Assembly (NCBI RefSeq): GCF_003096815.1
Contig: NZ_QENY01000009.1
Location: forward strand, 1 to 64,000
Length of the DNA: 64,000 nt
Direction of reading: 5' to 3'
Source of the DNA: Hallella colorans
GTDB lineage: Bacteria > Bacteroidota > Bacteroidia > Bacteroidales > Bacteroidaceae
In this document: positions 35,896-43,986 of the stretch, in pieces
How the letters are laid out: each line of letters opens with the position of its first letter
Numbering within the stretch: the stretch's first letter is position 1
Program-made: the position numbers and the translations under genes
Notes under the pieces: model-generated
The model's input: the letters and a program-made list of their open reading frames with translations, nothing else
Databases searched by the model: none
Told to the model about the DNA's origin: nothing

Positions 35896-36843
35896 ATGGG
35901 ATTATTCGGATTATTCAACAAGAAAAAAAAGGAAACGCTCGACCAAGGGTTGGAAAAGACCAAACAGAACGTGTTTAACAAGTTGGCGAGGGCCGTGGCA
36001 GGAAAGTCGCAAGTGGACGATGACGTGCTCGACAATCTCGAGGAGGTGCTCATTTCCTCTGACGTTGGTGTGGACACAACCTTGAAAATTATCGGGCGCA
36101 TTGAGGCGAGAGTGGCTCGAGACAAATACGTTTCTACGTCAGAGCTTCACAACATATTGAAAGACGAGATAGCCTCGCTGCTCACCGAGAACAGGTCTGA
36201 GGATAATGACAATTGGGATTTGCCCGCCGACCATCGCCCATACGTCGTGTTGGTGGTGGGCGTGAACGGCGTGGGCAAAACCACGACAATAGGAAAGCTG
36301 GCCTATCAGTTTAAGGCGGCGGGCAAGAAAGTGTACCTTGGTGCCGCGGACACTTTCAGGGCTGCCGCCGTGGAGCAAATATCCATTTGGGGAGAGCGCG
36401 TGGGGGTGCCGGTCGTGAGGCAGCAGATGGGGTCAGACCCGGCCAGCGTGGCGTTTGACACGCTGCAGAGCGCCAAGGCCAACGGCGCCGACGTGGTACT
36501 CATAGACACCGCAGGCAGGCTGCATAACAAGGTGGGGCTGATGAACGAGCTTAAGAAAATAAAGGACGTGATGAAAAAAGTTGAGCCCTCGGCGCCCGAC
36601 GAAGTGCTGCTCGTCTTGGACGGCAGTACCGGCCAAAACGCTTTTGAGCAGGCCAAACAGTTTGCCGCCGTGACGCAAATCACGTCATTGGCTATCACCA
36701 AGCTCGACGGCACCGCCAAGGGTGGGGTGGTGATAGGCATTTCAGACCAATTGAAAGTGCCTGTGAAATATATAGGCTTGGGAGAGAAAATGGAAGATCT
36801 GCAACTCTTCAATCGCAGGGAGTTCGTGGACTCGCTATTCTGA
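35896..36843 (+). CDS. ftsY: Signal recognition particle receptor FtsY
   Basis: 315 residues, NG domains only; the acidic A domain of E. coli FtsY is absent, as usual in this phylum. P-loop GVNGVGKTT (122-130), DTFRAAAVEQ, DTAGRLHNK and TKLDGTAKGG are intact. It docks the ribosome-SRP complex at the inner membrane, helped by the N-terminal MGLFGLFNKKKKET amphipathic start. It is first in a run ftsY-rimO-HU-HU/LysM. Confidence 0.97.
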   Translation: MGLFGLFNKKKKETLDQGLEKTKQNVFNKLARAVAGKSQVDDDVLDNLEEVLISSDVGVDTTLKIIGRIEARVARDKYVSTSELHNILKDEIASLLTENRSEDNDNWDLPADHRPYVVLVVGVNGVGKTTTIGKLAYQFKAAGKKVYLGAADTFRAAAVEQISIWGERVGVPVVRQQMGSDPASVAFDTLQSAKANGADVVLIDTAGRLHNKVGLMNELKKIKDVMKKVEPSAPDEVLLVLDGSTGQNAFEQAKQFAAVTQITSLAITKLDGTAKGGVVIGISDQLKVPVKYIGLGEKMEDLQLFNRREFVDSLF

Positions 36844-36847
36844 CAGG

Positions 36848-38179
36848 ATGAAGAAAAATAGAATAGATATCATTACTTTGGGTTGCTCAAAAAACCTTGT
36901 AGACTCGGAGACGCTCATGCGCAAGTTTGAGAACTTGGGCTATGAGTGCGTTCACGACCCCAAGCGGGTACAGGGAGAGATAGCCGTTATCAACACTTGC
37001 GGCTTTATAGAAGCAGCCAAAGAGGAAAGCGTGAACACCATCCTTGAGTTTGTAGAGGCCAAGAAAGAGGGACGCTTGGGGCAACTGTACGTTATGGGAT
37101 GCCTGTCGCAGCGTTACAAATCGGATTTGGAGGCGTCCATACCAGAGGTCGACAAGTTTTATGGAAAGTTTGATTACAAAAACCTTTTGGCAGACCTTGG
37201 GCCGTCGACCGTGCAAGCCAGTGAGCCCACCACGTTCATGGAGCGGCGTCAAACGAGCACGCTGAGCCGAAAAATTACCACGCCCAAGCATTACGCTTAC
37301 GTCAAAATAGCCGAGGGATGCGACCGCCACTGTGCCTATTGTGCCATACCGCTGATCACGGGCAAGCACGTGTCGCGAAGCATCGAGGATATTTTGCGAG
37401 AGGTGGAGGGTCTTGTCGCCGACGGCGTCAAGGAGTTTCAGATTATCGAGCAAGAGCTTACCTATTACGGCGTAGACCTTTACGGCAAGCCCCGTATAGC
37501 GGAGCTTGTGAGTCGTATGGCTGATATCAAGGGCGTAAAATGGATTAGACTACACTACGCCTACCCAAACCAGTTCCCGCTGGAGTTGTTAGACGTGATG
37601 CGCGAGAAACCCAATGTATGCAAATATTTGGACATAGCGTTGCAGCACATCTCGGACAACATGCTCACACGCATGCGCAGGCATGTCACCAAGGCGGAGA
37701 CGGTGGCCTTGGTCAAGAAAATACGCGAGGCTGTACCCGGCATTACACTCCGCACCACTTTGTTGGTGGGATTTCCCGGCGAGACAGAGGCCGATTTTAG
37801 AGAACTGGTCGATTTTGTTCGCGACACGCGCTTTGAGCGCATGGGAGCCTTTGCCTATTCGGAAGAAGAGGGTACCTACTCGGCCCTCCATTACGCTGAT
37901 GACGTGCCAGAAGAGGTAAAGCGTCGACGCATAGATGAGTTGATGAGCGTGCAGCAGAATATCAGCAAAGAGATAGAAGCCGCAAAAGTAGGCAAGACAC
38001 TGAAAGTGATCATAGACCGGCGAGAGGGCAATTATTACATCGGGCGAACGGAGGCGTGCTCGCCCGATGTGGACCCCGAGGTGCTTATTCCGGTGGGGCG
38101 TCGAAGGCTGAGAACCGGATTTTTTTATGATGTGAAAATAACCGATAGTGAGGAATTTGACTTATACGGAGAGGTATGA
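36848..38179 (+). CDS. rimO: Ribosomal protein uS12 methylthiotransferase RimO
   Basis: 443 residues. The N-terminal UPF0004 cluster cysteines are Cys13, Cys51 and Cys85 (TLGCSKN, NTCGFI, MGCLSQ). The radical-SAM motif is GCDRHCAYCAIP (Cys158, Cys162, Cys165). The C-terminal TRAM domain binds S12. It adds a methylthio group to the conserved Asp of ribosomal protein S12. The LGCSKNLVDSE start separates RimO from MiaB. It lies 4 bases after ftsY, and the following HU gene overlaps its stop by 4. Confidence 0.96.
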   Translation: MKKNRIDIITLGCSKNLVDSETLMRKFENLGYECVHDPKRVQGEIAVINTCGFIEAAKEESVNTILEFVEAKKEGRLGQLYVMGCLSQRYKSDLEASIPEVDKFYGKFDYKNLLADLGPSTVQASEPTTFMERRQTSTLSRKITTPKHYAYVKIAEGCDRHCAYCAIPLITGKHVSRSIEDILREVEGLVADGVKEFQIIEQELTYYGVDLYGKPRIAELVSRMADIKGVKWIRLHYAYPNQFPLELLDVMREKPNVCKYLDIALQHISDNMLTRMRRHVTKAETVALVKKIREAVPGITLRTTLLVGFPGETEADFRELVDFVRDTRFERMGAFAYSEEEGTYSALHYADDVPEEVKRRRIDELMSVQQNISKEIEAAKVGKTLKVIIDRREGNYYIGRTEACSPDVDPEVLIPVGRRRLRTGFFYDVKITDSEEFDLYGEV

Positions 38180-38454
38180 ATAACAAGGAATTTATCGCGG
38201 ACTTGGCTCAACGGGCTGGATATACGCAGGCCGACACACAAAAAATGGTAACGGCCTTGGTAGAAGAAATGGGAGAGCGCTTTGAAAATGGCGACAGCGT
38301 GCAGGTCACCAACTTTGGAACCTTCGAGGTAAAAAAACGCTTGGAACGTATCGTTACCAACCCGGCGACGCAGCAACGTATGCTTGTGCCACCCAAGTTG
38401 GTGCTCAATTTCAAGCCGGCCGCATTGCTAAAGGAAACTTTAAAAAACTCATAA
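38176..38454 (+). CDS. HU-family DNA-binding protein, second copy
   Basis: 92 residues. MNNKEFIADLAQRAGYTQ, then VQVTNFGTFEVKKR and the short arm NPATQQRMLVPPKLVLNFKP. The ATG overlaps the rimO stop (ATGA). It is distinct from the HU at 7326 and stands directly before a much larger membrane-linked HU-domain protein; the two may form mixed dimers, which is inference. Confidence 0.93.
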   Translation: MNNKEFIADLAQRAGYTQADTQKMVTALVEEMGERFENGDSVQVTNFGTFEVKKRLERIVTNPATQQRMLVPPKLVLNFKPAALLKETLKNS

Positions 38455-38468
38455 TAAACGTGTAGAGC

Positions 38469-40109
38469 ATGAGCAAGTTATATAATAGAGACCTGGCCAA
38501 GGTGCTTGCCGCAAAGTTTAAGCTTGACAGAGGCGCCGCGGAAACGTTTGTCAACTGTTTTTTTGATTCCATAAACGATGGGCTTAAATACGATAGACAG
38601 GTGAAAGTGAGAGGGCTTGGCACGTTTAAGGTTACGGCTGTGGCCGCTCGCAAGAGTGTGGATGTGAACACGGGAGAACCCATCGTCATAGAGGGGCGTG
38701 ACAAAATAAACTTCACCGCGGACACTTCCATGCGCGATCAGGTGAACCGCCCATTCGCTCAATTTGAGACGGTGATGGTGAATGATGGGGTGAATTTTGA
38801 TGAGATAGACGAGAAATTTGCCGAAAGTATGATAGAACAGGATGACAGCGAAGAAAGTGATGAAAAAGATGTAGCGAAAAATGAAGTTGCTAAACAAACG
38901 GAGGAACTATCTGGAGATGAGACGCCAAACTTGGCGTTGACTGCCGGAAACGCCTCTGACAAAGAGGAGGCAGGCAAGACAGAGAACGCGAGTGTGGATG
39001 AGGCTGAGGAGGTTGTCGACGAAGAACGGGGAGTCATGCTTAACGAGACAAGCCCCGACGCAACGGAGAGTGAAACTGTGCGAGACTCGGGGAGCGACCC
39101 TTCCGCGTTTGAACCTACGAAAGACGATGCTGAAAAATCTTTTGCTGAAGAAGAAGACTTGCCGTCGGAAAATGGGCATGACGATGATATTATCGAACAT
39201 TCGGGCGACCAACTAACTCTTTTGAACCAAGACGACGTACAGGAGGATTGCCAGAAGCAGGCTGTAACAACTGCGAAAAGCGAGATGGAGAGCGCCGACA
39301 TGCAGGATGGAGTACAGCCAACAGAACTTGATAAAATAAACTCTTCACTCAAAATGGATGCACCCGTAGAGGTAGAAGAGGCGGTAAAAACAGATAGCGT
39401 AGAGCTTGAATTGGTAAAAAAGCGAGCGACAGAGCTACAAGAGGCGATGGGGCGTCAGCACAAGTTTGTAAAATTGTTGGTTGTTGCGGGAGTCGTTTTG
39501 TTGGCTGTTTGCATAGGCACCATTGCTTATTTAAGTTCACAATTGGCCAAGCGTGACAATCGAATACAACATCTTGAAGCTGAGGAGAATATGCCAGTTA
39601 ATACCTATTATGGTGACACGGCTTCTCGAGCCGTGGCTCTTGAGCACTTAAAAAAGCAGGAAACGGCTGATAGCATGAAAACGGCGGCGGTGCTGTCGGA
39701 GTCTCAAAAAGAGTTGGCAACCCCTGTCGCGACAACGAAGCAAAAAGATAACTTGGAAAAATTGTCCTCAAACGCTAATAAAAAAAGACAGTTATCAAAT
39801 GATGCGAACGTGGCACAAGCCGAAAAAAAGAAATTGCCTGCCCAGTCTGACGAAAAGTCAAAGCGTCAAGTGCAAGTCTCCAATGTCTCTAACTATGACA
39901 AGGATGCGCGAGTGAGAACGGGCGCATACAAAATTATAGGCATTGACCGAACGCTGACTGTACGTAAGGGACAAACCTTGCGCGGCATCAGCAATGCGAA
40001 CCTTGGCCCGGGAATGGAATGTTACGTTGAGGCGGTAAATAATGGCCGCACGGAATTTAAAGAGGGTGAGAAAATAAAAATACCCAAGTTGCAACTGAAA
40101 AAACGCTAA
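38469..40109 (+). CDS. HU-domain protein with transmembrane segment and C-terminal LysM-like domain
   Basis: 546 residues with an unusual build. Residues 1-95 are HU/IHF-like (YNRDLAKVLAAKFKLDRGAA; VRGLGTFKVTAVAARKS; VNTGEPIVIEGRDKINFTAD). Residues about 96-315 form a long acidic, low-complexity linker. One transmembrane helix lies at 334-356 (FVKLLVVAGVVLLAVCIGTIAY). A Lys/Ala/Ser-rich stretch follows, then a LysM-like end (about 484-541: IIGIDRTLTVRKGQTLRGI... and EGEKIKIPKLQL). The topology is predicted with the HU domain in the cytoplasm and the LysM-like part in the periplasm. It could bind DNA on one side and peptidoglycan on the other. It lies 15 bases after the small HU gene and ends the operon. 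Confidence 0.85.
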   Translation: MSKLYNRDLAKVLAAKFKLDRGAAETFVNCFFDSINDGLKYDRQVKVRGLGTFKVTAVAARKSVDVNTGEPIVIEGRDKINFTADTSMRDQVNRPFAQFETVMVNDGVNFDEIDEKFAESMIEQDDSEESDEKDVAKNEVAKQTEELSGDETPNLALTAGNASDKEEAGKTENASVDEAEEVVDEERGVMLNETSPDATESETVRDSGSDPSAFEPTKDDAEKSFAEEEDLPSENGHDDDIIEHSGDQLTLLNQDDVQEDCQKQAVTTAKSEMESADMQDGVQPTELDKINSSLKMDAPVEVEEAVKTDSVELELVKKRATELQEAMGRQHKFVKLLVVAGVVLLAVCIGTIAYLSSQLAKRDNRIQHLEAEENMPVNTYYGDTASRAVALEHLKKQETADSMKTAAVLSESQKELATPVATTKQKDNLEKLSSNANKKRQLSNDANVAQAEKKKLPAQSDEKSKRQVQVSNVSNYDKDARVRTGAYKIIGIDRTLTVRKGQTLRGISNANLGPGMECYVEAVNNGRTEFKEGEKIKIPKLQLKKR

Positions 40110-40211
40110 ACGCGCGGGCTGGTCGCCATTTTTCCATGATGAGCTCAGGATGGTGGCCTTGGTATTTGCGCGTCAGTGTTTACAGGTGGGATAAGCATTG
40201 TCGGCTGCTGG

Positions 40212-41072
40212 TCAGTGTATTAACGTGAGGCAGCACCAATCGTCCTCAGTCAGTCTGTGCGCTTCGCGCAATTTTAGTTGCGCCGCTTTTTCTAAAATAA
40301 TTTTGGCATCTTCTTGATAAAAGCCGCTGAGAATGAGTTTGGCGTCGGGGGTCATTATCTTGTTAAACGTAGGCATATCCTGCAACAATATGTTGCGGTT
40401 TATGTTAGCCATGACCACATGAAACGGCTTGTCCATGCCGTCAAGCACTTTGCTGTCGCCATGAAGCACGGTCATATTGCCTACGCTATTCTCTTTGGCG
40501 TTGTGCGTCGCGTTGCTCACGCACCACTCGTCAACATCATAACCGAACACTTCTGCCGCGCCAAGTTTTGAGGCCGTGATACCAAGAATGCCCGTGCCAC
40601 AGCCACAGTCGACCACTCGTTTGCCTTGGATGGGGATGCCAAGAAGCGAGCGTATCATCATGCGCGTGGTTTGGTGGGTGCCCGTGCCAAACGTTTGGTG
40701 GGGCAAGATGGATATGGGAACCGCGCCGTTGGGAACTTGGGGCGACTCTCGCCGCGTGTCGTATATCACAACCTTGTCGTCAATGTTAATAGGTTCAAAG
40801 CCCGCTTTTTCCCATTGCTCGTTCCAATTTTTGCTCTCGACACTATGTAATTGGTAGGTGACTGTTGTGTGCTCGAGTGGGAAGTCGGCAATGTTAGCAT
40901 CTAACAATGACTGTTTTAACGCCGTTTTTTGAACGTAACCATTCAGTCCCCGGCTCGTGCTCTCAAAGGCTTCGAACCCTGCTTCGGCCGAGATGTCGGC
41001 TAAAAGGTCGCGTGCCACTTCTAAAAGAGCGGACTCGCAATTGATGGTAAACTCCGCAACTATATACTCCAT
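40212..41072 (-). CDS. prmA: Ribosomal protein uL11 methyltransferase
   Basis: 287 residues from the ATG at 41072 (MEYIVAEFTINCES); the frame opens at 41126, but the extra 18 residues come before the promoter box and do not fit. PrmA trimethylates ribosomal protein L11. It has the N-terminal substrate domain and the Rossmann methyltransferase motif VVDCGCGTGILGITASKLGA, then FGYDVDEW and MANINRN. It converges with the HU-LysM gene. Confidence 0.95.
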   Translation of the reverse strand: MEYIVAEFTINCESALLEVARDLLADISAEAGFEAFESTSRGLNGYVQKTALKQSLLDANIADFPLEHTTVTYQLHSVESKNWNEQWEKAGFEPINIDDKVVIYDTRRESPQVPNGAVPISILPHQTFGTGTHQTTRMMIRSLLGIPIQGKRVVDCGCGTGILGITASKLGAAEVFGYDVDEWCVSNATHNAKENSVGNMTVLHGDSKVLDGMDKPFHVVMANINRNILLQDMPTFNKIMTPDAKLILSGFYQEDAKIILEKAAQLKLREAHRLTEDDWCCLTLIH

Positions 41073-41093
41073 GCTAAATCTTAAATTATATTG

Positions 41094-41101
41094 CAAATTT
41101 A
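41094..41101 (-). promoter_or_regulatory. -7 box (TAAATTTG) of prmA
   Basis: Minus-strand TAAATTTG 22 bases before the prmA ATG; supports the start at 41072. Confidence 0.55.
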
Positions 41102-41143
41102 AACAAAATAGGGAAAAACCTACCACGGTTTAGGGTTTTTCCG

Positions 41144-41151
41144 TATATTTG
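41144..41151 (+). promoter_or_regulatory. -7 box (TATATTTG) for the Tyr/Trp-rich protein operon
   Basis: Plus-strand TATATTTG with a leader of about 90 bases to the ATG at 41250. Confidence 0.5.
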
Positions 41152-41249
41152 TAGAAAAATAAACGGTATGTTTGTAGCGTTAAAATGGGTTGACAAGGAA
41201 GACCCATCAGTGAAAACAATGTAATATATAAAATGTAAGGAGTGAGAAT

Positions 41250-42227
41250 ATGAAAAAGTTGATGATGCTTTTAGTCTTTGCAGGAGCGTTTTCCACACAA
41301 GGCATGGCTCAAAGTGACGATCTATACTTCGTGCCTGAACGTATGCCTAAATCTGTTGAGACAACCTCCTCTAACGACAAACCGGCTTATTACCGCGGCG
41401 CCGACTGCGGTGTTGACGAGTATAATCGCGCGGGCAAGTTTCGTAGTTACTATCAGAAGATAGGAAACGACTCATTGGGCAACGACATTATTGTGATGCG
41501 AAATGGTAAGGGTGTCTACCCTGACACGTCATACGTGGATACAATGTATGTCTATTCTGACGCGCCACAGTTTGACGACGATTATTTTTACACTCGCAGG
41601 ATGAGCCGCTGGGACGATTTTTATGACCCTTGGCTGTATGGTTACGGGGCATGGCGTTACGGATGGTACAACCGATGGTACGACCCGTGGTACTATGGAT
41701 ATAGAGGTTGGTACGATCCTTGGTACATGGGATATTACGGTGGTTGGTACGATCCTTGGTATTATGGATATGCTGGATGGTATAGCCCGTATTACATGAA
41801 CTGGTATGGACGGCCCTGGGGATGGTATGGAGGTGGTTACGCTCGTGTGAGAGAGGGTAATCCGAGTGGCTTGACGGGCGACCGTACATGGAGTTTTGAA
41901 AATAGAGGCCCTGCCACTGGCTATGGAAGATTTGGTAGAGGGTATAGTTATAAAAATGGCGCAAGCACAAGCACCTATACCAATCGGAGTGCGCGAAATC
42001 GCTCTTTTGGTAGAAGGACAAACTCGACGTGGCCCAATACTATGAACAGTAGAAGCAATCGGCCATTCGATCAAAGCAGGAGCGTAACACCATCATACGG
42101 CAGTGGTTCGCGTGGTTTTGGTGGTACATCAGGCGGTAGCTTTGGCGGTGCCCGTTCTGGCGGTGGCGGTTTTGGCGGCGGACATGCCCCAAGTACTGGC
42201 GGCGGACACTTTGGCAGGGGAAGATGA
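41250..42227 (+). CDS. Secreted Tyr/Trp/Gly-rich repeat protein (hypothetical)
   Basis: 325 residues with a signal peptide (cleavage near GMAQ). Residues about 120-200 hold near-perfect short repeats of the type GWYDPWY and YGYRGWYDPWYMG. This is followed by an Arg/Ser/Asn-rich part and a Gly-rich tail (GGSFGGARSGGGGFGGGH). The extreme aromatic and Gly content suggests a disordered or self-assembling surface or periplasmic protein; no enzyme motifs are seen. The Bacteroidota FadL-type gene starts 34 bases after its stop, so it is probably co-transcribed. Similar composition occurs in other Prevotella secreted proteins, from memory only. Confidence 0.7.
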   Translation: MKKLMMLLVFAGAFSTQGMAQSDDLYFVPERMPKSVETTSSNDKPAYYRGADCGVDEYNRAGKFRSYYQKIGNDSLGNDIIVMRNGKGVYPDTSYVDTMYVYSDAPQFDDDYFYTRRMSRWDDFYDPWLYGYGAWRYGWYNRWYDPWYYGYRGWYDPWYMGYYGGWYDPWYYGYAGWYSPYYMNWYGRPWGWYGGGYARVREGNPSGLTGDRTWSFENRGPATGYGRFGRGYSYKNGASTSTYTNRSARNRSFGRRTNSTWPNTMNSRSNRPFDQSRSVTPSYGSGSRGFGGTSGGSFGGARSGGGGFGGGHAPSTGGGHFGRGR

Positions 42228-42261
42228 TAATAATAATACTTTAAAACATATACTGAAAACG

Positions 42262-43821
42262 ATGAAAACGAAATATATTGGGTTAGCAGCTATGGCCTTG
42301 TTATCAATCCCTATGGCTGCCCAAGAAACCTATCAAGACACGAAATTGGTGGACAAAGACCTTAACGGAACCGCTCGTTATGTTGGTATGGGTGGAGCCA
42401 TGGAAGCTTTGGGCGCGGACATTTCAACCATTAGTACCAATCCTGCGGGCTTGGGACTGTTTCGGTCAAGCCAATTCGCGATATCTGGTGGCATGGTTGC
42501 CCAACAAGATGCCACGACGTCTCCAGCATACGGTAGGCTTGGAATAGATATCAAAGGTAATAAAACCAATGCGAGCTTTGACCAAGTGGGATTGGTTTAT
42601 TCGATGAGATCTGGACGATATAAATACTTGAATGTGGCTTTCAACTACCACAAGAGTCGCAATTTCGACCAAATACTTACTGCCGGGGGTGCCTTGAGGA
42701 ATGCGTCGCAGAACAAACTGTCGGCTGTAAAATACCCTTTCGCGGATAACTATAACTGGAATGGGGTGGACGCTAACTATAAAAGTTTGATGTCACCAGT
42801 ACTTGATGATAAAGGCAAACAGGTGGGGATGGATTACCTCAATGGCACGGCTTACCTGTTTGGACAGTATCAAAAGGGATACATTGGCGAATACAGTTTC
42901 AGCCTTAGTGGCAATGTCAGCAACCAATTGTATCTTGGTGTGACGTTCGGTTTGCGAGACGTGAACTATCGAAGCAATAGTTTTTATACGGAGAATTTAG
43001 AACATAATGCTGATGTTCGCACATGGGAGGATTTACAAATAGATGGTAATGGCTTTGACATCAAGGCTGGTGCCATATTCCGTCCGGTGGAAAACTCACC
43101 TTTCCGAATAGGCGCTTATGTCCACACCCCTACGTGGTACGACTTGAAATTGAGAGGCGCCAACGATATTACGATGAGGCAGGATAAGCAAAGCGTGGAT
43201 AAAGGCCAGCAGGCTGAATATGATTTTAAAGTGTACACACCGTGGAAATTTGGCGTGAGCTTTGGACATACCATTGGCCAGCAAGTTGCCATTGGTGCTA
43301 CATACGAATACGCTGATTATGGCACCATGGACAACCGTGTGAATGATGGTGGCTACTATGACTATTGGGATGGCAGGTATTATGAGAATACGATTAGTGA
43401 TAATGGCATGAATGACCACACGAAGGCAACGCTAAAGGGTGTTAGTACCATAAAATTGGGTGCCGAATATAAGCCAACAGTTAATGTGGCAATCAGATTG
43501 GGTTATAACTATTTGAGCCCGATGTTTGACAAAAATGGCTTTCGTGACGGCAGTATATCCTCGCCGGGAAGTGCTTATGCCACATCGACAGACTACGCTA
43601 ACTGGGGCAGCACTAACCGATTCACATGTGGAATGGGGTATGCCGTGAAGAAATTTTACGTTGATTTGGCCTACCAATACTCACAAACAGATGGCACTTT
43701 CTACCCATTCATGAGTTATTACGCGGAGAAATCCAAAGAGAGCCAAAGCAATATCGTTGACGGTGTGAGCGTAAACAACAAGCGCCATCAACTGTTGCTA
43801 ACGTTAGGATATAAGTTTTAG
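42262..43821 (+). CDS. OmpP1/FadL-family outer-membrane transport protein
   Basis: 519 residues from the ATG at 42262 (MKTKYIGLAAMALLSIPMAAQ); the longer frame upstream overlaps the preceding gene and lacks a signal peptide. The family signs include ARYVGMGGAMEALGADISTISTNPAGLGLFRSS, the FadL N-terminal hatch, followed by amphipathic strands ending in an aromatic residue (TLGYKF*). FadL proteins let hydrophobic compounds such as fatty acids cross the outer membrane; the substrate here is unknown. It may link to the acyl-CoA ligase at 59813, but they are far apart. Confidence 0.85.
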   Translation: MKTKYIGLAAMALLSIPMAAQETYQDTKLVDKDLNGTARYVGMGGAMEALGADISTISTNPAGLGLFRSSQFAISGGMVAQQDATTSPAYGRLGIDIKGNKTNASFDQVGLVYSMRSGRYKYLNVAFNYHKSRNFDQILTAGGALRNASQNKLSAVKYPFADNYNWNGVDANYKSLMSPVLDDKGKQVGMDYLNGTAYLFGQYQKGYIGEYSFSLSGNVSNQLYLGVTFGLRDVNYRSNSFYTENLEHNADVRTWEDLQIDGNGFDIKAGAIFRPVENSPFRIGAYVHTPTWYDLKLRGANDITMRQDKQSVDKGQQAEYDFKVYTPWKFGVSFGHTIGQQVAIGATYEYADYGTMDNRVNDGGYYDYWDGRYYENTISDNGMNDHTKATLKGVSTIKLGAEYKPTVNVAIRLGYNYLSPMFDKNGFRDGSISSPGSAYATSTDYANWGSTNRFTCGMGYAVKKFYVDLAYQYSQTDGTFYPFMSYYAEKSKESQSNIVDGVSVNNKRHQLLLTLGYKF

Positions 43822-43913
43822 GCTAAGCTATCAGTATGTGATGCTCGATGATAAATATATGCTGTAAAATTCATATTTTTATATTTTAGATTTACATTAA
43901 ATATTTTTTTTAT

Positions 43914-43946
43914 AGGATATGTCGTGAGACGTGTCCTATTTTTTTT
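43914..43946 (+). terminator. Terminator after the FadL-like gene
   Basis: AGGATATGTC, loop GTGA, GACGTGTCCT (10 pairs with two G-T), then a T-run at 43939-43946. The T-run also overlaps the region just upstream of the next promoter. Confidence 0.8.
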
Positions 43947-43947
43947 G

Positions 43948-43955
43948 TAACTTTG
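43948..43955 (+). promoter_or_regulatory. -7 box (TAACTTTG) of the GH10-like gene
   Basis: Plus-strand TAACTTTG 31 bases before the ATG at 43987, directly after the upstream terminator. Confidence 0.6.
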
Positions 43956-43986
43956 TCTATAATTATTTTTATTAACCGATATACAA

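Noticed and set aside
36887..37453. 188-codon minus-strand frame inside rimO
   Set aside because: Antisense to the radical-SAM gene; no promoter and no recognisable domain.
38759..39352. 197-codon Ser-rich minus-strand frame
   Set aside because: It is the complement of the acidic Glu/Asp linker of the HU-LysM protein, which explains the composition.
41640..41800. Possible short tandem DNA repeat array
   Set aside because: The periodic bases are coding for GWYDPWY repeats inside a secreted protein, not a separate repeat or CRISPR array.
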